This document shows, in pieces, positions 8,089 to 15,995 of a stretch of DNA of 64,000 nt. The notes below the pieces were generated by a model that was given only the letters and a program-made list of their open reading frames with translations, ran no database searches and was not told the origin of the DNA. Origin of the DNA: Poseidonibacter lekithochrous. GTDB taxonomy: Bacteria > Campylobacterota > Campylobacteria > Campylobacterales > Arcobacteraceae. Positions within the stretch are counted from its first letter, which is position 1. Every line of letters begins with the position of its first letter. The stretch lies in contig NZ_JAHKQT010000038.1 in assembly GCF_018861145.1 (NCBI RefSeq), positions 1-64,000 of the forward strand. The letters are read 5' to 3'. The position numbers were made by a program, and so were the translations under genes.

Positions 8089-10563
8089 TTAGATATTAAT
8101 AGGAATATGAATACAAAAAGTAACTCCATTTGGGATATTTTGTACACTTAATTGACCTTGCATATTTTGTTCAATAATCATTTTACTCATATATAAACCA
8201 AGGCCAGTACCATTATAATTATTCTTTGTTGTAAAATAAGGTTCAAATATTTTGTTGATGATAGCTTCATTAATTCCTCCTGCATTATCGGAGATTGATA
8301 TTTGAATGTCATTTTTATTTTTTTTAGTTTCTATGATAATATTTGGATTTTTAACTTTTGTTTCTAAAAAAGCATCTTTCGAATTGGTAATAATATTTAA
8401 AAAAACTTGTGAAAGTTCACTTTCAAATCCATAGATAATTACGTCATCTGAAATTATAACTTCGATTTTTATACTATTACTTTTGAAACTGTCATTTATA
8501 AGAAAAATAGTTTGTTGAAGAGCTTTTTCTATTGAAAAAGGATGCATCTCTTTATTAGGTTTAAAAAAGTCTCTGAAGTCATTAATAGTTTGAGACATTT
8601 TTTCTGTAAGTGCATTACTAAGAATTCTTTGTTTTTCTAAATACTCTTTATCAAGTTTTTCAAGAGAATATCTCAGATGTATATTTTGAACAATTGTACT
8701 TAATGCACTTAATGGTTGTCTCCATTGATGAGCAATCATACTAATCATTTCTCCCATTTCGGCAAGTTTTGATTGTTGGATTAATATTTGTTCTTGTTTT
8801 TTTCTATTATTAATTTCTACTTTTATTCTTGTATCTAATGTATTATTTAAATGTTCAAGTTCGTGAGTTTTAATCTTAAGTTTTTTATTTGAAAGTTCTA
8901 ATTCTTGAGTTCTAATCTGTACCTTTCTTTCTAAGGTACTATTTAAAGTTTCAATTTCATCTTTTGCTTTTGTTAATTTTCTAATATATCTACGTTGCAT
9001 CATATATGTATATAAAATTATTAATAAAATAATAATAAATGATGCAAGAATTTTCCAAAAGAGGTTATAGTCAAAGATTTTTTCTAATTTTACAGGTACC
9101 CAATCATTCATAATTTTTTGTCTAAGTTCATCACTTATAGATGATACTATTTTATCAAATATATTTAAAAGTATAGGATCGTCATTTCTTACCCCTACAG
9201 CTAATTCCCATTGATTCTCAAATTTACCTGATATTTGTAAGCTTCCATAAAACTCTTCTTGAAAAGCATAAGCTACGTTAAGATGTGTTGTAACTTGTCC
9301 AAAAAGCTCTCCTCTTTCAACTTTTTTTAAACCAACACGTAAGTGTTCTTGATCTATTACATCAATATTAGGATAATTCTTTCTAATTTTTTCATTGTAC
9401 GCAAAGTTTTTTTGAATACCTATTTTTTTATCTTTTAAAGTCTTTAAGTCACTAATAAAAGTTACAGTTCTTTTTGTAACTAAAACTAAAGGTGCTGTTA
9501 TATATGCTTTTGTAAAATTCATATATTTTCGTCTTTTTTCAGTATCCATGACTAAAGAGAGAATATCACATTTTCTATTTCTTACATATTCTAAGGATTG
9601 TGTCCAATCTTTTGTTTCTACAAGGTTTATAGGAATTCCAACTTTTTTCTGAAAATCTTTCATATAATCAGCAACAATACCAACATGTTTATGATTTTCT
9701 ATTTTTTCATAAGGCATCCAATCTGGATCAACACACATATTTATACTTACTTTGTTTTTTAAATAATTTAATTCTTTTTTAGTAAGTTTTAAAGGTAAAA
9801 TTGCTAAATCCTTTAAAAACCATTTATCAAAAAGTACTTTCTCTTCTTTTACGGATATTGAATTTAAGCCTTTTTCTAAAATTGATTGTAAATGTGTTTT
9901 TTCTTTATTTATAAAAAAAGATAAATTTGAAGGTTCAAAATTAATTAGAGGCATTGCTTTTAAATCAATAATTAAATTATCTTCTAAGTATTTTTGAATA
10001 ATAATTGGAGAAGCTATAAAAGCATCAACACTTCCTTCTAAAAGCTTTTCTACAGATTCTTGAATACTTTCTGTTTGAATGATTTTAATTTCATAATCTT
10101 TATTCTTTAATTTGAAGGTTTCATCTTCTTCTGTGATAATTGCAACTTTTTTATCTTTTAAATCTTGAAGAGAGTGGATATCATTTTGTTCTTTTTTTAC
10201 AAATAAGATTTTTTTGATTTGTAAAATTTCAGAAGAATATACCCCATAATTATTTTTTATTCTTGAATTATTTACTACAGGTACTACATCAATTTCGCCA
10301 TTTTCAAAAGCAAATCCTATATTACCTTGGTTAAGATCAACAGTTTTAGTTTTAATTTGAAATTTTTTTATAATAAGTTCTAGTACATCGATTGCAAAAC
10401 CATCTCTTTCATAATCTTTATTTAGAAAGCTTAATGGATACAAATCTGTAACACCAACTTTCATACTATTATTCTTTATCCATTCTTTCTCTTCTTTACT
10501 TAAGATTGATGAATCTGCAAATAATGTACCAAAAAAGATAATAAATAAAACAAAAAACTTCAA
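8089..10563 (-). CDS. Sensor histidine kinase with two periplasmic SBP_bac_3 domains
   Basis: 824 aa. After a signal peptide (MKFFVLFIIFFGTLFA) come two tandem solute-binding domains of the amino-acid-binding type (about residues 20-255 and 265-490; the second contains CVDPDWMPYE and LVETKDWTQSLEYVR). One membrane helix follows near 500-520, then a coiled coil to ~600, the H-box SMIAHQWRQPLSAL with the phosphorylated His near 612, and a C-terminal ATPase with ISDNAGGI and GTGLGLYMSK. There is no HAMP domain. It follows the hybrid kinase gene by 27 nt on the same strand. The ligand is probably a small polar metabolite such as an amino acid; the exact one is unknown. Confidence 0.92.
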   Translation of the reverse strand: MKFFVLFIIFFGTLFADSSILSKEEKEWIKNNSMKVGVTDLYPLSFLNKDYERDGFAIDVLELIIKKFQIKTKTVDLNQGNIGFAFENGEIDVVPVVNNSRIKNNYGVYSSEILQIKKILFVKKEQNDIHSLQDLKDKKVAIITEEDETFKLKNKDYEIKIIQTESIQESVEKLLEGSVDAFIASPIIIQKYLEDNLIIDLKAMPLINFEPSNLSFFINKEKTHLQSILEKGLNSISVKEEKVLFDKWFLKDLAILPLKLTKKELNYLKNKVSINMCVDPDWMPYEKIENHKHVGIVADYMKDFQKKVGIPINLVETKDWTQSLEYVRNRKCDILSLVMDTEKRRKYMNFTKAYITAPLVLVTKRTVTFISDLKTLKDKKIGIQKNFAYNEKIRKNYPNIDVIDQEHLRVGLKKVERGELFGQVTTHLNVAYAFQEEFYGSLQISGKFENQWELAVGVRNDDPILLNIFDKIVSSISDELRQKIMNDWVPVKLEKIFDYNLFWKILASFIIILLIILYTYMMQRRYIRKLTKAKDEIETLNSTLERKVQIRTQELELSNKKLKIKTHELEHLNNTLDTRIKVEINNRKKQEQILIQQSKLAEMGEMISMIAHQWRQPLSALSTIVQNIHLRYSLEKLDKEYLEKQRILSNALTEKMSQTINDFRDFFKPNKEMHPFSIEKALQQTIFLINDSFKSNSIKIEVIISDDVIIYGFESELSQVFLNIITNSKDAFLETKVKNPNIIIETKKNKNDIQISISDNAGGINEAIINKIFEPYFTTKNNYNGTGLGLYMSKMIIEQNMQGQLSVQNIPNGVTFCIHIPINI

Positions 10564-10590
10564 ATAATAACTCCAAATATCTTTATAAGA

Positions 10591-11784
10591 TTATATCATA
10601 GAATGAAGTATTATTGAAAAACAAATACCATCATTAACATTTGAGGCAAAGATGCTTCCTCTATGATTTTTTTCAACTATGATTTTTGACATATAAAGAC
10701 CTATTCCTGTACCATTCTTTTCTTTTTTTGTTGAAAAGTAGGGTTCAAATATAATATTGAGTTTATCATCTTCAATTCCTCCTCCATTATCATATATATC
10801 TATTTTAATTGTATCTTCTAAATCTTCTGTTTTAATTTCAATTTTAGGATTTTCTGTCTCTTTTTCAACAAACTTATCTTGTGCATTTTTTAATATATTT
10901 ATAAGTACATGAATAATCTCATTTTCATAAATATCAATTTGTTTTTTACTTTTAAGATCTAGAATAACTTGAATATTGTTTGATTGTAAATCTTTTTGAA
11001 TTATTTTTAATGTATGTTGAATTGAATTTTGAATATTTGTATTAACAGATATCTTATCTGTTTTAAAAAAGTTTCTAAAATCATTTATTGTTGTAGTTAG
11101 ATTTTGTACATAAAATTCAATTTCATCAAGTTTCTTACTAAAAAAATAAGATTGTTGCTCTCTACCTTCTTTTGTCTCTAAATCAAATTCTTCTCTGAGT
11201 AATTTATATTTTAAATTAAAAGATGCCGTTCCTATTGAGGCTAAGGGCTGTCTCCATTGATGAGCTATCATATTTATCATTTCACCCATTGCTGCAAATC
11301 TAGATTGCGTTTCGATAATATGTTGCTTTTCTTCATTTTTTTGGATTTCTATTTCTAGTTTTTTATTTTTTTCTAATAGCTCTTCTTTTAATACTTTTGC
11401 TTCAATTGCTTTGATTATATTTTTTTCTAATTTATATATGTCAATAGGTTTTAATACATAATCATTAATATTATATTCTATGGATTGCATAAGAAAGTTT
11501 GTTTCTTGATGAGCTGTTGTAATAATTATAGGAATATATTCATCTAGTTCTCTGATTTTTTCAATCATGCCTAATCCATCTAATTCTGGCATTTTTATAT
11601 CAGTTAAAATTAGATCAATACTTTCCCTGTTAGATTGGAAAAGAGATAAACCTTCTTGACCATTCTTTGCACAAATTACATTTATACCAAAAAGAATTAG
11701 TGTTTCTGTTATTCCTTCTTGTATTACCGATTCATCTTCTGCATACAGAACAGTTATATTTTTAAGAATTTGTTTATCCATCAT
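10591..11784 (-). CDS. Receiver-histidine kinase hybrid without membrane domain
   Basis: 397 aa, cytoplasmic. An N-terminal receiver domain (residues ~8-125) has the acidic pair in LYAEDES, the phosphoacceptor Asp in LILTDIKMPELDG near 58 and the conserved Lys in YVLKPIDIYKLE. A short coiled coil leads to the H-box NMIAHQWRQPLASIG (His near 175) and an ATPase domain ending with DIYDNGGGIEDD and GTGIGLYMSK. A receiver placed before a kinase suggests that it relays or integrates signals, probably from the 824-aa sensor encoded 27 nt downstream. It is divergent from the response regulator gene. Confidence 0.92.
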   Translation of the reverse strand: MMDKQILKNITVLYAEDESVIQEGITETLILFGINVICAKNGQEGLSLFQSNRESIDLILTDIKMPELDGLGMIEKIRELDEYIPIIITTAHQETNFLMQSIEYNINDYVLKPIDIYKLEKNIIKAIEAKVLKEELLEKNKKLEIEIQKNEEKQHIIETQSRFAAMGEMINMIAHQWRQPLASIGTASFNLKYKLLREEFDLETKEGREQQSYFFSKKLDEIEFYVQNLTTTINDFRNFFKTDKISVNTNIQNSIQHTLKIIQKDLQSNNIQVILDLKSKKQIDIYENEIIHVLINILKNAQDKFVEKETENPKIEIKTEDLEDTIKIDIYDNGGGIEDDKLNIIFEPYFSTKKEKNGTGIGLYMSKIIVEKNHRGSIFASNVNDGICFSIILHSMI

Positions 11785-11803
11785 AATAATCTCTTTTGCT
11801 TTT

Positions 11804-11840
11804 TTTATATCATATCAATAAATAGCACTCAAATAGTATT
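11804..11840 (-). promoter_or_regulatory. Putative autoregulatory operator in the divergent kinase/regulator region
   Basis: On the minus strand AATACTATTTGAGTGCT (11825-11840) matches the core seen before gabT in 13 of 16 positions. It sits ~45 nt upstream of the hybrid-kinase start codon, with TATGATATAA as a possible -10. It also lies ~115 nt upstream of the divergent regulator gene, so it could serve both promoters. A more degenerate match than the other two copies. Confidence 0.42.
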
Positions 11841-11953
11841 CAATTCTATCATAATATTAATATATTTAAATAAATAAGTTATAGGATGTTTTAACAAGAT
11901 TTTTTATAGATTAATGTAAGAAACAAAATGCTAATATGATAAAAAGGATTCTA

Positions 11954-12694
11954 ATGGACTATGGCTTATTAAAAAAATATACTAAAAATTTAACTGTACT
12001 TTTAGTTGAAGATGACATAGATTTTAGAAAAGAATTCTCTGAATTACTGCAAGATATTTTTCCAAGTGTAACAGTTGCAATCGATGGATTAGATGGACTT
12101 AATAAATATAAACAATATCACAAAGATACAAATAAATATTATGATTTAATCATTTCAGATATAAAAATGCCAAATTATGATGGTGTAGAATTAATAGATG
12201 CCATTTATAAAATTAAAGAAGATCAAACAGTTGTAATTTTATCAGCACGGAGTGAATTTAATTATCTTTTACCTTTAGTTAATTTAGGGATACATCAATT
12301 TTTTACCAAACCTATAGACTATTCTAGTTTTTTGGATGATATATTTAAGTTATGTAATCAAATTTACAATAATAATTTAAATCATAATAATGATATTATA
12401 AAAATTGATGAGTTTTTAATCTGGGAAAAAAAGAATAAAAGATTACTTCAAAATAATAGTGAAATAGAATTAACGAAAAAAGAAATTATTTTTTTAGACA
12501 CAATATTAAGTAATAATGAAAAAATATGCACCGCAGATGAATTAATCAATGCTATTTGGTTCGAAGAATTTGATTTTAATGCAGATATTAAAAATCTCAA
12601 AAATATGATATCACGTTTACGAAAAAAAGTACCAAACTTATATATTAAAAATATTTATGGTATGGGATACAAGGCTGCATGTACATCAAAATAG
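11954..12694 (+). CDS. OmpR/PhoB-family response regulator
   Basis: 246 aa from the ATG at 11954, preferred over ATG 11936 because AAGGA ends 5 nt before it. The receiver domain has LLVEDDIDF (acidic pair), LIISDIKMPNYDG (phosphoacceptor Asp near residue 57), VVILSARSEF and FFTKPIDYSSF (Lys). The C-terminal winged helix runs from IELTKKEIIFLDTIL to LYIKNIYGMGYKA, with the recognition helix near DIKNLKNMISRLRKK. It is the likely output of the neighbouring kinases; no cognate pairing is proven. The stop at 12694 abuts a truncated Fic gene on the other strand. Confidence 0.92.
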   Translation: MDYGLLKKYTKNLTVLLVEDDIDFRKEFSELLQDIFPSVTVAIDGLDGLNKYKQYHKDTNKYYDLIISDIKMPNYDGVELIDAIYKIKEDQTVVILSARSEFNYLLPLVNLGIHQFFTKPIDYSSFLDDIFKLCNQIYNNNLNHNNDIIKIDEFLIWEKKNKRLLQNNSEIELTKKEIIFLDTILSNNEKICTADELINAIWFEEFDFNADIKNLKNMISRLRKKVPNLYIKNIYGMGYKAACTSK

Positions 12695-12950
12695 TAAAAA
12701 GTAAGTTTACAGTTCTAAATTTTCCTGCCCAATCATATAGTTGGAAAAAGATTTGTTCATGAACTTTACAAAGGTATTTTTCATCAAATTTAATATTTTC
12801 ATCTAGCTTTGTATGTAGATTTTCATAAGCTCTAGCTAATAACTCTTTTTCAATCTCAGTTATAATTTCAAGCTCTTTGATATTTAGTTTATTTATAGGA
12901 ACATCACTATTTTCATAATAAATGTGGTTTGAAGGAGGATAGTATTTCAT
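12695..12950 (-). pseudogene. Truncated Fic-family AMPylator (toxin), N-terminal remnant
   Basis: About 83 residues look like a Fic protein: an N-terminal helix region with SNHIYYEN and ELEIITEIEKELL, then CKVHEQIFFQLYDWAGKFRTVN, which is the beginning of the Fic core. The homology ends at the TVN near 12703, just before the regulator gene; the ORF then reads into that gene's antisense strand until 12645. The catalytic loop HPFxxGNGR is absent, so the toxin should be inactive. It starts in a TAATG overlap with the intact antitoxin-like ORF, the usual antitoxin-toxin arrangement. Confidence 0.8.
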
Positions 12951-13084
12951 TATTTAAGTAAAGATAAATATTGTTTTACTTTTTTTAATGTCTCTTTATC
13001 TTTAATAGGTTTATAACCCTCAATTTGATTTGAAATTGAAGCAGTTTTTAAAGCTTTTTTTCTAGAAAAAGGTGGTTTACTCAT
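12950..13084 (-). CDS. Small Fic antitoxin-like protein (VbhA/YhfG type)
   Basis: 44 aa, MSKPPFSRKKALKTASISNQ then IEGYKPIKDKETLKKVKQYL. It contains SNQIEG, which fits the (S/T)xxxE(G/N) inhibitory motif of class I Fic antitoxins; its Glu blocks the ATP site of the toxin. A strong Shine-Dalgarno (AAAGGAG) stands 9 nt before the ATG, and its stop overlaps the Fic start (TAATG). The antitoxin is intact while the toxin is truncated. Identification rests on the short motif and on context. Confidence 0.72.
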   Translation of the reverse strand: MSKPPFSRKKALKTASISNQIEGYKPIKDKETLKKVKQYLSLLK

Positions 13085-13362
13085 AACTTAACTCCTTTAT
13101 TTAAATTAAATCTATATCTTTTTTTATTTACTTTTAGAAGTAAAAATTAAATTTACCTATTTATCCTATACATCTAATATTTTGAATATATAGATTCAAT
13201 TTATGTGACACTATTCAAAAAATCTATTTTCATCTATATCATCGTGAATTATATCATTTTCTCTATCAATAATGTTTAAAATAATTGTAAGTATAAGACT
13301 TAACTAGAAGTTATAAAAATGATTTAGATAAAATAAAATCACATTTTATAAAAAAGAGAATA

Positions 13363-13970
13363 ATGCAAAATAATACAATTATTTATTACAATAATAATTC
13401 AAAACAATTAGCAAATCGTTATGAATCAGCAAATGTAAAAGAAGTTCAAAACTTTTAATTGAAACTTTTAAAAAAGAATCAAAAATTCTTGAGGTTGGTT
13501 GTGGTTCTGGTAGAGATGCCGCATATATGATTAAAAATGGTTATTCTATTATTGCAACAGATGGTTCAAAAGAAATGATTGAGGAAGCAAAAAATATTCA
13601 TCCTGAATTATCAAAAAAACTTTTGTATAAATCTTTGCCGAATGATTTAAATTTTGAGATGAAATTTGATGGAATATATTCAATTGCAACTCTAATGCAC
13701 TTATCAGAAAATGATCTTAATAAAACAATTTCAAAGATTTATAATCTATTAGAGCACAATGGTAAATTTTTAATATCAGTGTCATTGTCAAGAGATGATA
13801 TTAACGAAGAAGGTTTTGATAATAAAGGAAGGTTCTTTTTAATTTTGACACTTGAAAACTGGATAAATATTTGCGAATCTATTGGTTTTAGAATACTATA
13901 TACATATATTAATAAAGATGGACTGCAAAGAGATGGTATTGAATGGCTAACATTAGTAGCTCAAAAATGA
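13363..13970 (+). pseudogene. SAM-dependent methyltransferase, frameshifted
   Basis: A class I methyltransferase split by an apparent 1-nt deletion in the A-run near 13448-13451. The first part (ATG at 13363) reads MQNNTIIYYNNNSKQLANRY and stops at TAA. The next frame continues with LIETFKKESK, then motif I ILEVGCGSGRDAAY, the acidic SIIATDGSKEMIE, and the motif IV-like FDGIYSIATLMHL. Restoring one A gives a continuous ~203-aa protein. It could be a true pseudogene or a homopolymer sequencing error. Substrate unknown. It lies in the decayed strip between the regulator gene and the ssrA island. Confidence 0.78.
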
Positions 13971-14329
13971 ATATTGAAAATATAAAAAAAGATGTTCTAG
14001 ATTATTTAGGAAATGATTTTTTCTTTAATAAATATCTTTTACGAGGTATTCTATTAACTGATAACTTTAATAATTCAATTATCATTGATAATAATATTTG
14101 TGATGAAACTAATTCTTTTACATATAATGAATACACAAAAGAACAAAATTCTTTAATGTCAGTTCACAATAAAGTTTATAGATTTGTAATTGATAATGAA
14201 AAAGATTTTGAAAAATTTAAATTAACTTATTCACATATTCAAAACAATGATTTTAATGAAGATTGCTTGAAAAGTAATCTTTTTTATAGATTACATTTTA
14301 TTTTTTTAAATGCTTTTGTTGGATTTTAA
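13967..14329 (+). CDS. Unrecognised 120-aa protein coupled to the methyltransferase
   Basis: Starts at ATG 13967 in an ATGA overlap with the methyltransferase stop, which indicates translational coupling. It reads MNIENIKKDVLDYLGNDFFF and is rich in Asn, Asp, Lys and aromatic residues, without a signal peptide; the last dozen residues are hydrophobic (FIFLNAFVGF). I do not recognise the family. It ends ~100 nt before the island boundary and may be the N-terminal remnant of a longer protein cut by earlier rearrangement. Confidence 0.5.
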   Translation: MNIENIKKDVLDYLGNDFFFNKYLLRGILLTDNFNNSIIIDNNICDETNSFTYNEYTKEQNSLMSVHNKVYRFVIDNEKDFEKFKLTYSHIQNNDFNEDCLKSNLFYRLHFIFLNAFVGF

Positions 14330-14431
14330 AATATATGATACTTACAATATAAGCAATGATATTATAAAAATAAGTTTACGTTTCTTAGATTTGAGAGAGT
14401 AGATGTTTTAAGATTTTTGATTATATTAATA

Positions 14432-14453
14432 TTTGGTGGAGATGTCCGGGATT
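14432..14453. repeat. Distal attachment site of the island (copy of the ssrA 3' end)
   Basis: 22 bp beginning TTTGGTGGAGATG and ending CCGGGATT are identical to 22710-22731, the 3' terminal part of ssrA. Beyond the match the sequence departs from ssrA (TAAG here, GAACC there). Such a displaced copy of a tmRNA 3' end is the classic scar of integrase-mediated insertion. The ~30 bp to its left also resemble the sequence left of the ssrA copy (shared TAAGATTT and ATTATATT), so the attachment region may be longer or an older island may lie further left. Confidence 0.9.
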
Positions 14454-14500
14454 TAAGTTTCTTATTATATAGGTATTTAAGAATGTATTTTATAAAAGCA

Positions 14501-14516
14501 CCCCTAAAAAGTACCC
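14501..14516. repeat. Putative integrase arm-type site, distal end
   Basis: CCCCTAAAAAGTACCC, 47 nt inside the distal attachment repeat. It differs by one base from CCCCTAAAAGGTACCC at 22582-22597 near the other end. AAAAAGTACCC also occurs inverted at 22509-22519 and 22540-22550. Repeats flanking both att cores are expected for integrases with an N-terminal arm-binding domain; binding is inferred. Confidence 0.5.
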
Positions 14517-14539
14517 TATAATTTATTATAAAGTAAGTT

Positions 14540-14911
14540 TTATTGAATATCTTTTATTATTTGAATTGTAGTTTTATATAATTCATTTACATCTTTTTTA
14601 CAAAGATTAAAAATTACTTCAGCATCTAAGTCAAAATAGTGATGTGATAAAATATCTCTAATTCCTTTAACTTGTTTCCATGGAATATTTGAATAATTTA
14701 ATAAAAGTTGATTATCTGATAGTTTATCAATATTTTTAAATCCTTCTCCAATAGCAACTAATCTCATTGCAATACTGTCAAGTTTTTCAAGTCCATTTTC
14801 AGTTTCTAAAAAGTCATCACTAGACTTAATATTTTTTACTCTTGTTTGGATTAACTCAAGAGAATATTTTATATCTTCTAATGTTGAAAGTATTAATTCT
14901 TTGTTAGACAT
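14540..14911 (-). CDS. hepT: HepT-like HEPN RNase toxin (DUF86)
   Basis: 123 aa, all-helical. It has the HEPN RNase motif Rx4HxY as RDILSHHY near residues 84-91, preceded by NIPWKQVKGI, the usual DUF86 context. Its start overlaps the upstream nucleotidyltransferase gene by 8 nt, the standard MntA-HepT order. In known pairs HepT cleaves RNA and MntA AMPylates a HepT tyrosine close to this motif to silence it. On this island it probably acts in maintenance or phage defence. Confidence 0.9.
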   Translation of the reverse strand: MSNKELILSTLEDIKYSLELIQTRVKNIKSSDDFLETENGLEKLDSIAMRLVAIGEGFKNIDKLSDNQLLLNYSNIPWKQVKGIRDILSHHYFDLDAEVIFNLCKKDVNELYKTTIQIIKDIQ

Positions 14912-15203
14912 TGATTAAATCTTTTTTAATTGTTTGAAGGAAGAAAGGTTTTATATTTTTGTGTTCTCTTATTATATCAACTTTTTTATTTAAGTCATGC
15001 TCAATTTGATTTTTAATAGCTACCATATCAAATAAAGATGGTTTCATTTTTACAAAAATATCTATATCACTAGATTCTGTTGCTTCATCTCTTGCATAGC
15101 TTCCAAATAGTCCTATTTGTTCTACACTATAATTTTCTTTGAATTCAGAATAATGCTCTTTTAAATAGTTTAAGATATTTGCTTTATTGATTTGTTTAGA
15201 CAT
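14904..15203 (-). CDS. mntA: MntA-like minimal nucleotidyltransferase antitoxin
   Basis: 99 aa, MNT family. The active site GLFGSYARDEATESSDIDIF fits GSxARx9DxD with both catalytic Asp residues of the DID present, so AMP transfer to HepT is plausible. A Shine-Dalgarno (AAAGG) stands upstream of the ATG, and TATAAT near 15285 on the minus strand may be the promoter of the pair. Confidence 0.9.
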   Translation of the reverse strand: MSKQINKANILNYLKEHYSEFKENYSVEQIGLFGSYARDEATESSDIDIFVKMKPSLFDMVAIKNQIEHDLNKKVDIIREHKNIKPFFLQTIKKDLINV

Positions 15204-15309
15204 ATATTAAGCCTTTCATAATCTTTTTATTTGAATCAGATACAAATAATTTATTTAAGATTTCTTTTTTGTTCATAATGATAATTATATCATAAAATAT
15301 TAGATTCTT

Positions 15310-15696
15310 TTATCCCAGGTAATCAGGTCTAAATTCTAAATTACCTAGATTCTGATTATTTAAAAATACATTACATTTTGGTTGAGAAAAAAGATTATCT
15401 TTGCCACATTCAATTGTAAGTGGCTTCTTATTGTAGAACAATTCTATTCTTCCTGAAAAGTTTTCATTAAGTGGTGCTTTTACAATTAGTTTGTTATCAA
15501 TATATAGTATAACTCTATTTTGTACTGTTTCAGTTAGAAAACCTACATTTCTATAAAGTTCAATATTTCCACTTATTTTATAATCTTCTTCTAGGTTTAC
15601 ATTTTTTTTAAAACTAGAATTATAATTAAGTTTAGATGAACAAGCTGTAAATAATAATGGTAATGTAATTATTAATGGTATTAATAATTTATTCAA
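15310..15696 (-). CDS. Small lipoprotein of unknown function
   Basis: 128 aa from a TTG start with AAAGGA 7 nt upstream. The N-terminus MNKLLIPLIITLPLLFTACS is a lipoprotein signal peptide with lipobox LFTAC, so Cys19 should be lipidated. The mature part is predicted to be mostly beta strand, with a C-terminal Cys pair (ECGKDNLFSQPKCNVF). I do not recognise the family. On mobile elements small lipoproteins often serve surface exclusion or block superinfection; that is only a suggestion here. Confidence 0.75.
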   Translation of the reverse strand: MNKLLIPLIITLPLLFTACSSKLNYNSSFKKNVNLEEDYKISGNIELYRNVGFLTETVQNRVILYIDNKLIVKAPLNENFSGRIELFYNKKPLTIECGKDNLFSQPKCNVFLNNQNLGNLEFRPDYLG

Positions 15697-15759
15697 GTCG
15701 TATCCTTTGTGCTTTTTATAAAAAATAATAAAATGATTATACTTATTAAATTATTTATA

Positions 15760-15930
15760 TTATCTTAATCTTGACATCCAATTATTTATTTTTTCTTCTT
15801 CCCAAACTGTAATACGTGGGCTTAATTTAATAGGTTTAGGGAATTTATCCTCTTTTACCCACAACCATATTGTACTTTTGGCAATACCCGTCTTTTTCAT
15901 AACTTCTGTTATTCTCAAAAAATTACTCAT
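15760..15930 (-). CDS. AlpA-like excisionase/transcriptional regulator
   Basis: 56 aa, MSNFLRITEVMKKTGIAKST followed by IWLWVKEDKFPKPIKLSPRI. This is the winged-helix pattern of the AlpA/MerR-like excisionase family: the helix-turn-helix picks a site, then FPKPIKL and the W-E-E-x-x-I-NNWM ending are typical. AAGGAGAG is the ribosome binding site. AlpA in P4-like elements activates the integrase or promotes excision; here it lies next to the replication gene. Confidence 0.88.
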   Translation of the reverse strand: MSNFLRITEVMKKTGIAKSTIWLWVKEDKFPKPIKLSPRITVWEEEKINNWMSRLR

Positions 15931-15961
15931 AATTCTTTACTCTCCTTTCCTTGGCTGTTTA

Positions 15962-15986
15962 AAGGAGGGAATAAATCCCTCTTTTT
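15962..15986 (-). terminator. Hairpin after rep
   Basis: Minus strand AAAAAGAGGGATTTATTCCCTCCTTT: a GAGGGA/TCCCTC stem with flanking A/T pairs, directly after the rep stop and before alpA. Confidence 0.5.
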
Positions 15987-15995
15987 ACTATTGTT

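Noticed and set aside
12645-12694. C-terminal 17 residues of the Fic ORF (antisense to the response regulator)
   Set aside because: Fic similarity ends near 12703; this part is only the antisense reading of the regulator's last codons.
13100-13362. Gene-free stretch between the Fic antitoxin and the methyltransferase
   Set aside because: Searched on both strands; no ORF with an RBS, no clear hairpin and no repeat, so nothing is reported.
15196-15276. 26-aa ORF upstream of mntA (MNKKEILNKLFVSDSNKK...)
   Set aside because: No ribosome binding site and no recognisable content; probably the untranslated leader of the mntA-hepT pair.
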